Shown one piece after another: positions 1 through 8,007 of a DNA stretch of 64,000 nucleotides (positions are counted from its first letter, which is position 1; the number at the start of each line of letters is the position of its first letter). The stretch is from an uncultured Eubacterium sp. GTDB taxonomy: Bacteria; Bacillota; Clostridia; Lachnospirales; Lachnospiraceae. The stretch covers positions 62,001-126,000 of the forward strand of contig CAJUAU010000007.1 in NCBI GenBank assembly GCA_910584645.1. The letters run 5' to 3'. Both the position numbers and the translations under genes were made by a program. The notes under the pieces were generated by a model that was not told where the DNA came from, made no database searches, and was given only the letters and a program-made list of their open reading frames with translations.

Positions 1-314
1 GCACCATGTTCAGACAAAATCTCATATGCCACTTCTCCTATGTGCTGCGGCAGGATCTCCCCCGTCTTATACGCAATCTGATTTTCCGAACAAAAATAAT
101 GTATGCCCTGAATAAAATTAGCACTCAGACTGATTCCATCCTGATATGACAAACTGAGCCTGACACCAGCATAGGGAAGCTGTACCTCTAATTCACTTAA
201 CCTCACTCCCTTATAACGCATCATCTGAAGAAATGATCCCATAAAACAATTATTGCATTCGCACAGTGGGAGGTTCGCATCCAATACCAGTTCCATACCT
301 AATTCCATATCCAT
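1..314 (-). CDS. Hypothetical protein, N-terminal part, cut by the window edge
   Basis: An open frame runs leftwards from ATG at 312-314 to the window edge without a stop, giving about 104 residues. An AAGGAGGAA ribosome binding site lies 7-15 bases upstream (321-329), which fixes the start. The visible protein is acidic to neutral, begins MDMELGMELVLDANL, and has three closely spaced cysteines (C-E-C-N-N-C) near residue 20. I see no signal peptide or membrane segment, and I do not recognise the family. It is divergently placed from the agrB-like gene, with a large inverted repeat between them. Confidence 0.6.
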   Translation of the reverse strand, partial: MDMELGMELVLDANLPLCECNNCFMGSFLQMMRYKGVRLSELEVQLPYAGVRLSLSYQDGISLSANFIQGIHYFCSENQIAYKTGEILPQHIGEVAYEILSEHG

Positions 315-387
315 AATCAGTTCCTCCTTAAAATTCTTTTGTTCTGTAACTATTATACAGGAAACAGGAAAAAGATGGTATACTTTT

Positions 388-481
388 GCGCGAACCGTGT
401 TATTTCGTGTCTGAAATAACGATGCTTCGTCGTTTGCGGCCATTTTTTATGATTTCAGACACGAAATCGCACAGTTCGCGC
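388..481. repeat. Long inverted repeat upstream of agrB
   Basis: Arms 388-417 and 452-481 are 30 bases each and match at 27 of 30 positions around a 34-base centre, which itself holds a small hairpin (AACGA/TCGTT, 418-434). The right arm carries ACAGTT and the left arm its inverted ACGGTT, both resembling LytTR/AgrA-box cores. The element ends just before the probable agrB -35. It could be an operator, an RNA hairpin or a small mobile repeat. Confidence 0.75.
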
Positions 482-489
482 ACACCCCC

Positions 490-517
490 TTGTTTTTGTC
501 ATTTTTTCCGTTATACT
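490..517 (+). promoter_or_regulatory. Probable agrBD promoter
   Basis: TTGTTT (490-495), a 16-base spacer and TATACT (512-517) lie about 64 bases upstream of agrB. The -35 is weak, as expected for an activator-dependent promoter. This is inference from sequence only. Confidence 0.4.
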
Positions 518-580
518 ATTACACAACAAGTCGACTGCACCGGTGCATTGCATATTTTTCGTAAAGGAGGATACTGCAAT

Positions 581-1165
581 ATGGCAGTCATTCACGCGGA
601 ACAGTTTCTGGAACAGATCCAGTCATCCTACCAATTCACGGATCTGGAAATGAAGCGGTTAAAGTACACCCTTAAGGCTGTGAGTTCTGAACTAATCAAA
701 ACATTACTGCTATCTATTTTATTTTTAAACCTGGGGCATCTCCCCGAATTTTTAATTGGTGTACTGGTTCTTATAACCATCCGATGCAATTCAGGCGGTC
801 TTCATATGGAACACTTTATTACCTGTTTTCTATTTACGCTGACATTTATGCTGTTGTCGGTGATCGTGCTCCCTTCTTATGTATCGGTTCCCTATGCGTT
901 CAAACCTGTGATACTGGCTCTGTGCATTCTGATCACATTTCTGGCTTCCCCGGTGGCATCAAAAAAAAGGCCCCCCGCAGCACCAGAGACCAAACGCCGG
1001 TACCGCAACAGGGCGACAGGACTTTTGTTCCTATATTCAGTTATTATAATCATTTTGAAAACAACTCCAATCGCAGACATCTGCTTCTGGATTATTGTTT
1101 TACAGGCATTACAACTACTATGTGCCGTTGCCGCACAGAAAGGAGGAAAAAATGAAGAAATTTAA
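581..1165 (+). CDS. agrB: AgrB-like accessory gene regulator, autoinducer prepeptide processing protease
   Basis: AgrB is a membrane cysteine endopeptidase that removes the C-terminal tail of AgrD and helps form the thiolactone or lactone autoinducer. The protein is 194 residues, a normal AgrB length, with about five hydrophobic segments. The catalytic pair is visible in the segment R-C-N-S-G-G-L-H-M-E-H-F-I-T-C: His75 and Cys82 are seven apart, as in staphylococcal AgrB. I chose ATG 581 because AAAGGAGG stands 11 bases upstream; a longer frame from 386 would read through the upstream inverted repeat. It overlaps the agrD start by 14 bases, so the two are translationally coupled. The kinase and regulator genes are convergent rather than co-directional. 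Confidence 0.88.
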   Translation: MAVIHAEQFLEQIQSSYQFTDLEMKRLKYTLKAVSSELIKTLLLSILFLNLGHLPEFLIGVLVLITIRCNSGGLHMEHFITCFLFTLTFMLLSVIVLPSYVSVPYAFKPVILALCILITFLASPVASKKRPPAAPETKRRYRNRATGLLFLYSVIIIILKTTPIADICFWIIVLQALQLLCAVAAQKGGKNEEI

Positions 1166-1280
1166 TAGCAGTCTTTTATTCAGGGTCTGCAGTTTATGTA
1201 TCGCCATGGCTGCCATGATGACCACAAACATTATCAGTTTTTGTTTTTGGGGCGAGCCGGAATATCCGACAGAAGACTAA
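1152..1280 (+). CDS. agrD: AgrD-like cyclic peptide autoinducer precursor
   Basis: A 42-residue peptide with start ATG 1152 and AGGAGG a few bases upstream, inside the end of agrB. It has the AgrD layout: an N-terminal amphipathic basic helix (M-K-K-F-N-S-S-L-L-F), a middle TTNIISFC stretch and an acidic, proline-containing tail (GEPEYPTED) like the GEVEVPKE tail of staphylococcal AgrD. Cys31 would supply the thiolactone. If cleavage falls before Gly34, as in that alignment, the ring would be only Cys-Phe-Trp. If a five-residue ring is kept, it would be C-F-W-G-E and cut before Pro36. The exact mature signal is therefore uncertain, but the gene assignment is firm from context. Confidence 0.85.
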   Translation: MKKFNSSLLFRVCSLCIAMAAMMTTNIISFCFWGEPEYPTED

Positions 1281-1325
1281 TAAAAACCGATACAAAAAAC
1301 AATTAAACCAACCAGACACTATGAT

Positions 1326-1355
1326 AAAAAGGCTTATTTACATGTAAGCCTTTTT
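1326..1355. terminator. Bidirectional terminator between agrD and the kinase gene
   Basis: AAAAAGGCTTA (1326-1336) and TAAGCCTTTTT (1345-1355) form an 11-bp stem with an 8-base loop and a T run on each strand. It serves both convergent transcripts and contains the stop codon of the kinase gene. Confidence 0.85.
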
Positions 1356-2614
1356 ATTTTGATCCGCACCGCATACCAATCCGTTTCTTCTACTGTGTAC
1401 TTATTCATGTACAGTTCTCCCTTATAATGGTTCAGCGTATCCATCACATTATACAGCCCCAGCCCACGCATCTCCGCATTTTCCTTTGTACTGTATCCTT
1501 TCTTTGAAAAATTGGTGATCTCCTGCATATCTGTATTCCGGATCGGGTTAGATATAGCGAATTCATACCAGTCCCCCTCTTCGTGCAGGGTCAGCCGGAT
1601 CTCTTTTTTGAGATAATTGCTCTCAACCTCCTCGATGGCATTGTCGATCAGGTTCCCAAAAGTACCGATCAGCTCTGTGAGGGGAATATTGGTGCATATC
1701 TTTTTCACAGATATCTCCTGTGAAATATGGATGCCCCGGTTTACTGCCTCCGAAAATTTGACTCCGAGAAACCCAGACAGCACTGGATCTTCCACTTTGA
1801 TCAGGCTGTAAAAGGCGTCCACCCTCTGAATCTTAGACATATAACCTTCCAGCGTCTCTACCAGGCAATCATAAGTCTGGCAGCGATTAATTATTCCATA
1901 AATCGCCTGCAGGTGGGCATCAAACTGGTGCTGTTGCTGCCGGATCCTTGTGATCACATCCCGCATGGGTTTTTCAAATTTGCTGCGTTCCTTTAATTCA
2001 ACCTCATTTTTTATAAACTGCGACATCATGGGAAACAGGATAACGATCATCAGGATCAGAAAGATAAAACTATAGATCGGCATACTATCCAGAACCCGGA
2101 AATACGACACGGCAAAGAGCATGATACCTCCCACTGCCGCACAGATATAACACAGCATCTTATAGCGGCATTTCACAAAATCCTGGATCATATTCCAGTT
2201 GATCCACCTCTTTCTGCGGGCGGCACACACCACAAGCAGGGCGCCGCCGGTTCCGATAAGACCTGCCCGGGAATCTCCCACCATCCCCTTCCAGAAAATA
2301 GCGAAGGGAATATAGAGAAGAAGTTCAATGGCGCTTACCATCAAAAACGCGATAATACAATACAAGACACAGATATTTATACTCCCGTGGTAGATTAGTT
2401 TCATGCCACCAATCATAAGGAAATAAACAATAAAAATCCACAATCCAGTCAGTTGGTACATATTTAAAAGACTTAACACAACAGTTTCCAGAAAAACCAT
2501 GCCTATTTTTTTGCCAACATCCCTTCTTAACTCATCTCCAAACAGACTGTCAATAACAATAAATACCGCAATCTGCTCTACCCCTATCATCAAAATATTA
2601 CTAATCATGTTCAA
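1334..2614 (-). CDS. AgrC-like sensor histidine kinase (GHKL ATPase)
   Basis: 426 residues. About six to seven hydrophobic segments fill residues 1-200. A linker helix follows, carrying R-Q-Q-Q-H-Q-F-D-A-H-L with His229 as the likely phospho-acceptor, matching the R-H-D-F-x-N-H box of AgrC-type kinases. The C-terminal ATPase domain has the N box N-L-I-D-N-A-I-E-E-V and the G box R-G-L-G-L-Y-N-V. By family it should sense the extracellular cyclic peptide made by AgrBD and phosphorylate the LytTR regulator encoded just upstream on the same strand, whose gene overlaps by 14 bases (2601-2614). Length and architecture are normal. Confidence 0.87.
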   Translation of the reverse strand: MNMISNILMIGVEQIAVFIVIDSLFGDELRRDVGKKIGMVFLETVVLSLLNMYQLTGLWIFIVYFLMIGGMKLIYHGSINICVLYCIIAFLMVSAIELLLYIPFAIFWKGMVGDSRAGLIGTGGALLVVCAARRKRWINWNMIQDFVKCRYKMLCYICAAVGGIMLFAVSYFRVLDSMPIYSFIFLILMIVILFPMMSQFIKNEVELKERSKFEKPMRDVITRIRQQQHQFDAHLQAIYGIINRCQTYDCLVETLEGYMSKIQRVDAFYSLIKVEDPVLSGFLGVKFSEAVNRGIHISQEISVKKICTNIPLTELIGTFGNLIDNAIEEVESNYLKKEIRLTLHEEGDWYEFAISNPIRNTDMQEITNFSKKGYSTKENAEMRGLGLYNVMDTLNHYKGELYMNKYTVEETDWYAVRIKIKRLTCK

Positions 2615-3347
2615 TTACTCCTTGTATTTCCGAAAACCACTTTGTCCTTCCAAAATCAATCATTTGATCTTCTTTGTATACTTTCACATATTTGTTCACC
2701 CTGTCAATATGTTCCACATGATCCAGATTTACCAGGATCCCGCGATGGCATTCCACAAAGGGATTGAACCCCATAGCATTCAATTCTTTCTGAATCTGCT
2801 TCAATGTCAGCTTGTTCACATAAAATTTATCCGATATCGTGTGTATGAGCAATCTTCTGTTAATACAGCGGATAGTAATAATTTCGTCAACTTTTATAGG
2901 ATAAAAAACAGAATCAACCTTAAAATACAGATACTGCTCCCTGCTGACAGACTTTCTGTCCTTAAGAAGTTTGTCAATTTCCACGGCAAGCTGTTTCTGC
3001 TTCTCTTCATCAATCGGTTTTAAAATATAGCTATAACAGGAAACTTCACGATAAGAATGGAGTTCGAGATTGGCAATAGATGTCACAAAGATAATCGGCG
3101 TAACCTCATAATAATCAATATTGCGAATCTGTTTGGCAAATTTTACCCCCGACACATCATTTCCCTGCAGGTCATGTAAAGAAATGTCGACAAGAAACAG
3201 ATCCATATGACATTCAAGTGCAATCTGCATCGCTTCTTTTTCATTAAAAGCCGGATAAACTGTTACTCTTTCCTTACTGGTGGTAACAATATCACATAAC
3301 AGCTGGTTGCACTCAACTTCATCTTCAAGTACAAGTATGTTTTTCAA
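2601..3347 (-). CDS. LytTR-family response regulator (AgrA-like)
   Basis: 248 residues. A receiver domain (about 1-125) has Asp54 in F-L-V-D-I-S as the phosphorylation site, acidic residues in L-E-D-E at 7-10 and the conserved K-P near 112. A LytTR DNA-binding domain fills about 135-245, including the family-typical F-V-E-C-H-R-G motif. It forms one transcription unit with the AgrC-like kinase downstream (14-base overlap). LytTR regulators bind paired imperfect repeats upstream of target promoters. The inverted repeat before agrB contains ACAGTT-like cores and is a candidate target. A well-formed sigma-A promoter lies at 3434-3462. Confidence 0.87.
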   Translation of the reverse strand: MKNILVLEDEVECNQLLCDIVTTSKERVTVYPAFNEKEAMQIALECHMDLFLVDISLHDLQGNDVSGVKFAKQIRNIDYYEVTPIIFVTSIANLELHSYREVSCYSYILKPIDEEKQKQLAVEIDKLLKDRKSVSREQYLYFKVDSVFYPIKVDEIITIRCINRRLLIHTISDKFYVNKLTLKQIQKELNAMGFNPFVECHRGILVNLDHVEHIDRVNKYVKVYKEDQMIDFGRTKWFSEIQGVIEHD

Positions 3348-3433
3348 TTTATCTCACCTTACACTTTCACTGAACGTATAAGCTCAACGATTTCATCACA
3401 AAAACGGTCGAAACGAGCTGTCCTCTTTACCAT

Positions 3434-3462
3434 ATTATACCTGTATTGCGATAAAATGTAAA
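3434..3462 (-). promoter_or_regulatory. Sigma-A promoter for the response regulator/kinase operon
   Basis: On the minus strand TTTACA (3457-3462), a 17-base spacer and a perfect TATAAT (3434-3439) precede the regulator gene by about 90 bases. Confidence 0.8.
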
Positions 3463-3492
3463 CAAAGAGAACGGATATATTATCCATATTAC

Positions 3493-3846
3493 TTAGGACA
3501 ATGTATCCGTTTTGTCGTTCCCCTGATATTTCTGCGCCTTCTGTGTCATTTCCAGAATATATTTCTTCATATTCTCATTCAGTTTTGAATAATACTTTAA
3601 CAACAAAATCTCCCTGTTTCCGCGGACCAGCCCTTCCATCTCCGCAAAGGGATTCTTTCTCGGGCTGATCTCCAGCACATAATCTGCTGACACATCAAAA
3701 TACGTCGCGTACTTTGTGATCTCAATGGGATTTGGATAACTCTTGCCCTGTTCCAGCAGACTGATACGCTGTTGTGTCAGATCCAGAGCCTTACCAAGTT
3801 CTTTCTGTGACAGTTTATTTGAAATACGCAATTCCAATAATCTCAT
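3493..3846 (-). CDS. XRE-family helix-turn-helix transcriptional regulator
   Basis: 117 residues from ATG 3846. I chose this start because AAAGGA lies about 10 bases upstream; the frame extends 27 codons further upstream but without a site. Residues about 1-60 form a Cro/CI-type HTH (M-R-L-L-E-L-R-I-S-N-K-L-S-Q-K-E-L-G, then L-T-Q-Q-R-I-S-L-L-E-Q-G-K). Residues 60-117 form a helical, charged C-terminal part, perhaps for oligomerisation. Its target is unknown. It sits upstream of and in the same direction as the agr-type regulator operon, but that operon has its own promoter, so co-regulation is only possible. Confidence 0.8.
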   Translation of the reverse strand: MRLLELRISNKLSQKELGKALDLTQQRISLLEQGKSYPNPIEITKYATYFDVSADYVLEISPRKNPFAEMEGLVRGNREILLLKYYSKLNENMKKYILEMTQKAQKYQGNDKTDTLS

Positions 3847-4043
3847 ACGCACACATCCTTTATACAATATAGCATATATGTAAATATGAGACTTTTTCAC
3901 ATTAAATATACGTAATTGGCTGCGCACTCACACTGTTTCAGCGTAATCCGTACTTATATTACATGTAAACCACTATTTTTTCCCTTTTTTATCCCTATAG
4001 CGCTACTAGAAGTAAGAAAAAGGCTAAAAAAGTAAAATAGCTT

Positions 4044-4075
4044 AAGGGACAGTATTCTAATCAATACCGCCCCTT
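4044..4075 (-). terminator. Terminator of tRNA-Leu(TAG)
   Basis: AAGGG...GTATT and AATAC...CCCTT pair over 13 positions. Two non-Watson-Crick positions are G-U pairs only when read on the minus strand, which gives the direction. A T-rich stretch follows. It lies just downstream of the minus-strand tRNA gene. Confidence 0.7.
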
Positions 4076-4103
4076 TTACTTTTCGCACACAAAAATTAAA
4101 ATC

Positions 4104-4186
4104 TGCGGTTAACAGGACTTGAACCTGCACGGGATCCCCCCACTAGAACCTAAATCTAGCGCGTCTGCCAATTCCGCCATAACCGC
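4104..4186 (-). tRNA. tRNA-Leu (anticodon TAG)
   Basis: An 83-base class II tRNA. The acceptor stem is GCGGTTA/TAACCGC with discriminator A. The anticodon stem CTAGA/TCTAG encloses the loop TTTAGGT, giving anticodon TAG. A long variable arm and a GTTCAAGTC-type T arm are present. The 3' CCA is not encoded. Confidence 0.93.
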
Positions 4187-4196
4187 AAGTGTAAAC

Positions 4197-4226
4197 ATTA
4201 TAACAGAAAAGATAACCCTGTGTCAA
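4197..4226 (-). promoter_or_regulatory. Promoter of tRNA-Leu(TAG)
   Basis: TTGACA (4221-4226), an 18-base spacer and TATAAT (4197-4202) on the minus strand, 10 bases before the tRNA 5' end. Confidence 0.8.
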
Positions 4227-4300
4227 ACACATTCCTGTTTTTTTACCTCACAGCCACATTTAAGGCAGTCCGGCAGCGGCAGGAACCTGGCCCGATGGTA

Positions 4301-5140
4301 TTAAAGCCCCAAAAACCTCTGGATCTTCTTCATCTTTTCTTTCGTCATACGATATCCATGCCAGTATGCCGTCTCCAGTTTCTGCACATTGCTCTCAAAA
4401 CTGTTCAGCAGATAGTTGGGGCGCAGGATCATGACCTTCCCTTCCTTCTCCCATTGCTCACAGCGGCGGACAATCTTATTATAGCGGTCTGGACGGGACA
4501 ATATCGCCTCCCTGACAGCCGGGTACTTCCTGGCAAGGATCCTCGCCCCCAGCTTATCGTATTTCCCAAGACGTTTGACAAACCCCTTCGGCTGGGTCAG
4601 CACTACAAGAAGCTTTTCACATCCATCTGCAAATGCCTTTTCTAATGGAATCGGATCTGAGATTCCACCATCGTAATATTTCTCCCCGTCCAGGTCGATC
4701 GCCGGGAAAAAAAGAGGCATGGCGCAGGTAGCACGAAGCATCGAATACCGCTCATCCATATCCATGGCATTCATATACTGCGCTCCCCCTGTGAAAGCAT
4801 TTGTCACGCCGACCAGACAGGTCCCCTCATACTTCTTAAATGTATCCATGTCAAAAGGAACAAGACTATTGGGTATCTCTCCAAACACAAAGTCCAGGCC
4901 AAACAGGCTCCGGTGCTTCCGGTAATTAGATCTCCCCATATACCTCTTATCATTTCTATATTTTTGCAGGATCTCCAGATTTCTCCCCTTTTGACGGGAT
5001 ATATAAGACACACCATCTGATATTCCCGCAGACACCCCGATACAATAAGGCATCATAATGTCCTCCGACAGCAATGCATCCATCACCCCGCAGCTAAATA
5101 CCGGGCGAAATGTCCCACCCTCTAAAACCAATCCATTCAT
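4301..5140 (-). CDS. Patatin-like phospholipase family protein
   Basis: 279 residues from ATG 5140, selected because TAGGAGG lies 10-16 bases upstream; the frame could extend 15 codons further but without a site. The patatin fold signature is complete: the oxyanion loop E-G-G-T-F-R near residue 8, the nucleophile elbow G-V-S-A-G with Ser37, and the catalytic Asp of D-G-G followed by ISDPIP near residue 150. These enzymes are Ser-Asp acyl hydrolases acting on phospholipids or other esters. There is no signal peptide or membrane helix, so it is probably cytoplasmic or peripheral. It resembles the YjjU/RssA type. The substrate is unknown and the gene stands alone. Confidence 0.87.
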   Translation of the reverse strand: MNGLVLEGGTFRPVFSCGVMDALLSEDIMMPYCIGVSAGISDGVSYISRQKGRNLEILQKYRNDKRYMGRSNYRKHRSLFGLDFVFGEIPNSLVPFDMDTFKKYEGTCLVGVTNAFTGGAQYMNAMDMDERYSMLRATCAMPLFFPAIDLDGEKYYDGGISDPIPLEKAFADGCEKLLVVLTQPKGFVKRLGKYDKLGARILARKYPAVREAILSRPDRYNKIVRRCEQWEKEGKVMILRPNYLLNSFESNVQKLETAYWHGYRMTKEKMKKIQRFLGL

Positions 5141-5330
5141 ACAGCTTTTCCTCCTAATCCGACATGCCGCCTTCTTCGGCACCAAACCAGTTCAATATCT
5201 CCTTTGTTTATGGGGTAATTTTTATACCCCAGCATCCTCTAGTATGAGAGTATCACAAACTTTTTATGATGTCAATATAAACACTTCAAAACATAGTTTT
5301 CGATACTACTTCATGCATTCTTCAAATAAA

Positions 5331-5400
5331 AAATGGCGGCTGAGGATCGCACCGCTCCAAAGAACTGCCTTCGGCCATTCTTTGGCTCCGCGAATGGCGG
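5331..5400. repeat. Dispersed hairpin repeat, family GGCGGCTGAGGA
   Basis: ATGGCGGCTGAGGATCGCAC followed by an AAAGAA...TTCTTT hairpin resembles two units at 39,424-39,568 (GGGGCGGCTGAGGACCGCGC followed by AGAATG hairpins). The stretch 5141-5518 otherwise holds only this repeat and the terminator next to it. Confidence 0.5.
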
Positions 5401-5419
5401 ATTTTCCTATACAATAAAA

Positions 5420-5453
5420 AGCTGCAAAGCCTCCTTTTTAAGACTCTGCAGCT
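5420..5453 (-). terminator. Terminator downstream of the 207-residue hypothetical gene
   Basis: On the minus strand AGCTGCAGAG and CTTTGCAGCT pair over ten positions (one G-U), followed by TTTTTATT. Confidence 0.75.
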
Positions 5454-5518
5454 CAAAAATAAACAATTTTAAATAATTAAACAGCCGTTTCTATAAAAAC
5501 AGCTCTTCGGCGCCAACA

Positions 5519-6142
5519 CTAACAATAGGAATTGAACAACATTCCGGTATACACAGACGAAGCATAGGCATACCCGATATCACTCCGGTGGAGATGCGCA
5601 TAACTGAACACCTTTTTCTCCACATATTCCATCGGATTCATACTCATATATTCACATTTGTCTTTCAATTCTTTCATAAATTTAGTAGGGATCTTAAACT
5701 CTTTTTCCTTATTAATGCTGAGAAATCCGTCCTCTGCGACGGTAAATCCTGCTGCTTCCAGATCTTCTTTATTGGCTGCCACCAGGTTCCGAAGCTCGCA
5801 TCCCGGCCGGGAAGGTTTGTGCTTTAACTCCCCATACTCATCACTTCTCGATAATAGTTTATTGAACAGATTAAGCGTTTTCTCTGCATGTTCTTCTGCC
5901 TCTTCCGATTTTCCATCGAGAGTATTCTGTGCAGCCTCCCCCATCTCCATCGAGATCTCTTTTACATCAAGAGCATAAACCTGTGTATCCGGAGAAAGCC
6001 GGATCATGGCAAGGGGATTTGCATTATTCAGAGAAACAATGCTTTTATATTTGTTTTTCAGTTCTTTTCGATCATGTACATTGGTCTTTGGAGATACCTT
6101 CGGAATATATCCCCCAATAAAATAATTGTATGCTTCAACCAT
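5519..6142 (-). CDS. Conserved-looking hypothetical protein, 207 residues
   Basis: Starts at ATG 6142 with AAAGAGGTG upstream. The protein is soluble, rich in Lys, Glu and Asn, and lacks a signal peptide. Its N-terminus (M-V-E-A-Y-N-Y-F-I-G-G-Y) leads to a helical acidic middle with E-E-A-E-E-H-A-E-K-T around 80-95. The C-terminus is S-S-V-Y-T-G-M-L-F-N-S-Y-C. It vaguely recalls short proteins related to flagellar filament caps in Lachnospiraceae, whose tails look similar, but I cannot support that call from the sequence. It is monocistronic, with its own terminator. Confidence 0.65.
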   Translation of the reverse strand: MVEAYNYFIGGYIPKVSPKTNVHDRKELKNKYKSIVSLNNANPLAMIRLSPDTQVYALDVKEISMEMGEAAQNTLDGKSEEAEEHAEKTLNLFNKLLSRSDEYGELKHKPSRPGCELRNLVAANKEDLEAAGFTVAEDGFLSINKEKEFKIPTKFMKELKDKCEYMSMNPMEYVEKKVFSYAHLHRSDIGYAYASSVYTGMLFNSYC

Positions 6143-6302
6143 GAAATCACCTCTTTACTTTTCTAAATCCCTGAAGTAAAGTCCTACCTCCATGTAAAGT
6201 GAACTTAAAACTCTGGTTATACAAATTCATTATACTACGAAACCGTCATTTGTGCAATATGTACACTGCACAAAATTTTTTTTATAAATATGAGGCTTTT
6301 TA

Positions 6303-6331
6303 TTGATTTTTTTATATAAATGCTTTAAAAT
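6303..6331 (+). promoter_or_regulatory. Probable promoter of the isomerase gene
   Basis: TTGATT (6303-6308), a 17-base spacer and TAAAAT (6326-6331), 57 bases upstream of the start, in an AT-rich region. I do not see a clear cre site. Confidence 0.6.
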
Positions 6332-6388
6332 GAAATTATTGATTTTGATTAAATTTTAACATAATAAATGAAAGGATGGTTTACAAAC

Positions 6389-7876
6389 ATGAACAACATG
6401 CCAGAAATGAAAATCGGAATTGTTGCAGTAAGTCGTGACTGTTTCCCAGAGACGCTTTCTGTAAACAGAAGAAAAGCTTTAGTTGAGGCGTACACAAAGA
6501 AATACGATGCTGCTGACATCTATGAGTGCCCGATCTGTATCGTAGAGAGTGAAATTCATATGGTACAGGCTTTGGAGGACATAAAGAAAGCCGGCTGTAA
6601 CGCACTTTGTGTATATCTCGGAAACTTTGGTCCTGAAATTTCTGAGACTCTTCTTGCAAAGCATTTTGACGGACCTAAGATGTTCGTTGCTGCTGCTGAG
6701 GAGACAGGAAACAGTCTGTTAGACGGACGTGGAGACGCTTACTGTGGTATGCTGAATGCAAGCTACAACCTGAAGCTGCGTAATGTAAAAGCATATATTC
6801 CTGAGTATCCTGTAGGAACCGCCGAGGGATGTGCTGACATGATCCATGAATTCCTTCCGGTTGCCCGTGCCGTATATGCACTGGAGAACCTGAAGATCAT
6901 CAGCTTTGGTCCTCGTCCACTGAACTTCCTTGCTTGTAACGCGCCGATCAAACAGCTTTACAATCTTGGCATCGAGATCGAAGAGAATTCAGAGCTTGAT
7001 CTTTTCGAGGCATTTAACAATCATGCAGGCGACGAGAGAATTCCTGAAGTCGTAAAAGATATGGAGAAAGAACTGGGAGCAGGTAATAAGAAACCTGAGA
7101 TCCTTGAGAAACTTGCTCAGTATGAGCTGACTCTTCTTGACTGGATCGAAGATCACAAAGGTTACCGCAAATATGTTGCTATCGCTGGCAAATGCTGGCC
7201 TGCATTCCAGACACAGTTTGGTTTTGTACCATGCTATGTAAACAGCCGTCTGACAGCAAAAGGCATTCCGGTATCCTGTGAAGTAGATATCTACGGAGCG
7301 CTTTCTGAGTTCATCGGAACTGTTGTGAGCCAGGATGCTGTAACCCTTCTCGACATCAACAACTCCGTACCACAGGATCTTTATGATGAGGATATCAAGG
7401 GCAAATATGCTAACTATACACTGAAAGATACATTTATGGGATTCCACTGTGGAAACACCGCTTCCAGCAAGCTTTCCTTCTGTGAGATGAAATACCAGAA
7501 GATCATGGCTCGTTCCCTTCCGATTGAAGTTACCAACGGAACACTGGAAGGTGATATCGTTCCTGGAGACATCACATTCTTCCGTCTTCAGAGTACCGCA
7601 GATACCAAACTCCGTGCTTACATAGCACACGGTGAAGTACTTCCGGTTGCTACAAGAAGCTTTGGTGCCATCGGTATCTTTGCTATCCCGGAGATGGGAA
7701 GATTCTACCGTCACGTACTGATCGAAGGCAACTATCCACATCATGGAGCTGTTGCATTTGGACATTTCGGAAAGACATTGTACGAAGTATTCAAATATAT
7801 CGGCGTAGATGTAAATGAGATCGGATACAATCAGCCAGCAGGCGTTCGTTATCCTACAGAAAATCCATTTGCATAA
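6389..7876 (+). CDS. L-fucose/L-arabinose isomerase family protein
   Basis: 495 residues from ATG 6389, with AAAGGATGG 9 bases upstream; an in-frame ATG at 6368 would add seven residues but has no site. The protein belongs to the family of Mn-dependent aldose-ketose isomerases that includes FucI (about 590 residues) and shorter relatives of about 500 residues like this one. Acidic and histidine residues suited to metal binding occur in the C-terminal half (for example E-V-D-I-Y-G-A, D-I-N-N-S, G-F-H-C-G-N and H-H-G-A). The next gene is a xylulokinase, so the product may be D-xylulose or D-ribulose rather than fuculose. No fuculose kinase or aldolase is nearby. The substrate is unresolved. Confidence 0.82.
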   Translation: MNNMPEMKIGIVAVSRDCFPETLSVNRRKALVEAYTKKYDAADIYECPICIVESEIHMVQALEDIKKAGCNALCVYLGNFGPEISETLLAKHFDGPKMFVAAAEETGNSLLDGRGDAYCGMLNASYNLKLRNVKAYIPEYPVGTAEGCADMIHEFLPVARAVYALENLKIISFGPRPLNFLACNAPIKQLYNLGIEIEENSELDLFEAFNNHAGDERIPEVVKDMEKELGAGNKKPEILEKLAQYELTLLDWIEDHKGYRKYVAIAGKCWPAFQTQFGFVPCYVNSRLTAKGIPVSCEVDIYGALSEFIGTVVSQDAVTLLDINNSVPQDLYDEDIKGKYANYTLKDTFMGFHCGNTASSKLSFCEMKYQKIMARSLPIEVTNGTLEGDIVPGDITFFRLQSTADTKLRAYIAHGEVLPVATRSFGAIGIFAIPEMGRFYRHVLIEGNYPHHGAVAFGHFGKTLYEVFKYIGVDVNEIGYNQPAGVRYPTENPFA

Positions 7877-7913
7877 GTACATGCAGTTGAATGATCGTTT
7901 GTAATTGACATGC

Positions 7914-7962
7914 CAGCGGCCCTGAGGTCGGCACCTCGCCCCTCTCTGGCCGCTGCTTTTTA
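7914..7962 (+). terminator. Hairpin between isomerase and xylulokinase genes
   Basis: CAGCGGCC (7914-7921) pairs with GGCCGCTG (7948-7955), followed by CTTTTTA. It may partly uncouple the isomerase from xylB. Confidence 0.7.
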
Positions 7963-8007
7963 TAGCTGAACGGCTAACGTAAAGTTTATGTTTATAGGAG
8001 GATTTAT

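Noticed and set aside
386..580. A 65-residue N-terminal extension of the AgrB frame starting at 386
   Set aside because: It would begin inside the inverted repeat and cross the probable promoter. A strong ribosome binding site precedes ATG 581 and AgrB length fits from there.
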